DNA from: JBMNGG01 sp050949705
GTDB lineage: Bacteria; Bacillota; Thermosediminibacteria; Thermosediminibacterales; Tepidanaerobacteraceae
DNA length: 64,000 nucleotides
Reading direction: 5' to 3'
NCBI GenBank assembly: GCA_050949705.1
Contig: JBMNGG010000008.1
Location: forward strand, 1 to 64,000
Shown here piece after piece: positions 63,951 to 64,000 of this stretch. The notes beneath the pieces are model-generated. The model ran no database searches and was not told the DNA's origin. It worked only from the letters and a program-made list of their open reading frames with translations. Made by a program: the position numbers and the translations under genes. Each line of letters opens with the position of its first letter. Positions within the stretch are counted from its first letter, which is position 1.

Positions 63951-64000
63951 ATGAAAAAGATTATTAACAATCCGGAAAATGTTGTTCAAGAGATGTTGGA
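63951..64000 (+). CDS. dhaK: Probable dihydroxyacetone kinase subunit DhaK, partial
   Basis: Cut by the window edge. The visible start MKKIINNPENVVQEML after TAGGAGGG matches the N-terminus of DhaK proteins. Only 16 codons are visible, so the assignment rests on this motif alone. Confidence 0.6.
   Translation, partial: MKKIINNPENVVQEML

Noticed and set aside
1..64000. CRISPR array, prophage, tRNA or rRNA genes
   Set aside because: No regularly spaced repeats, phage structural genes, cloverleaf or rRNA segments were seen, apart from the tRNA-like ends of tmRNA.

Overview
This AT-rich window looks chromosomal and comes from a low-GC, Gram-positive anaerobe, most likely a member of class Clostridia. 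The signs are SLH, LysM and lipoprotein surface proteins, a pyrophosphate-type phosphofructokinase, an fhs-fchA-folD folate cluster followed by a CooT-type nickel protein, a GlpP antiterminator, an EndoAI/EndoA pair, and several Firmicutes-style riboswitches. I cannot name the genus from sequence alone.

Layout. 1-6.4 kb is a damaged stretch: broken groEL, an intact mtnA, a frameshifted YdcF-like gene, a diaminopropionate ammonia-lyase relic, a frameshifted nagB and a frameshifted ISLre2-type insertion sequence ending just upstream of the tmRNA gene. 7-14 kb holds the most distinctive locus: a probable molybdenum-cofactor riboswitch and terminator, then a 1538-residue secreted S-layer protein with about seven sulfite-oxidase-like molybdopterin-type repeats, then a secreted LysM-FMN-FAD fumarate-reductase-like flavoprotein whose leader is a chain of mutually exclusive hairpins. 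14-24.5 kb carries an SDR dehydrogenase, an unrecognised TIM-barrel-like protein, an Spx/ArsC-like protein, three surface or lipoproteins, a cupin, a PPi-type phosphofructokinase and an intact second IS copy. 24.5-31.4 kb has a c-di-AMP riboswitch in front of a five-gene peptide ABC transporter, and a TPP riboswitch in front of thiT.

31-44.3 kb is conserved housekeeping: hsp20, acpS, nnr, alr, mazEF, a tandem HD-GYP protein, a glutamine amidotransferase, an amidohydrolase, tsaE-tsaB-rimI, tsaD and an ABC-F ATPase. 45-54.6 kb again has many single-base frameshifts (PepSY/SLH protein, mgtC, a FlhB-tail protein and its partner, a DUF4236 protein) plus a VanX-type dipeptidase relic, alongside an intact glpP, a guanine riboswitch with pbuG, and a MATE transporter. 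54.9-64 kb has a metallopeptidase, a UPF0173 hydrolase, a phosphoribosyltransferase, a Gfo/Idh/MocA oxidoreductase, the one-carbon genes fhs, fchA and folD, a small Cys-rich protein, cooT, a DUF3842 gene and the first bases of a dhaK-like gene.

Most interesting points: (1) a Moco-type riboswitch controlling a giant cell-surface multi-repeat molybdopterin-type protein next to a surface flavoprotein, possibly an extracellular redox system; (2) a FolD lacking the residues known to be needed for cyclohydrolase activity, next to an FchA-family protein that could supply it; (3) indel-rich damage confined to two blocks, which may be local sequence error rather than gene decay.
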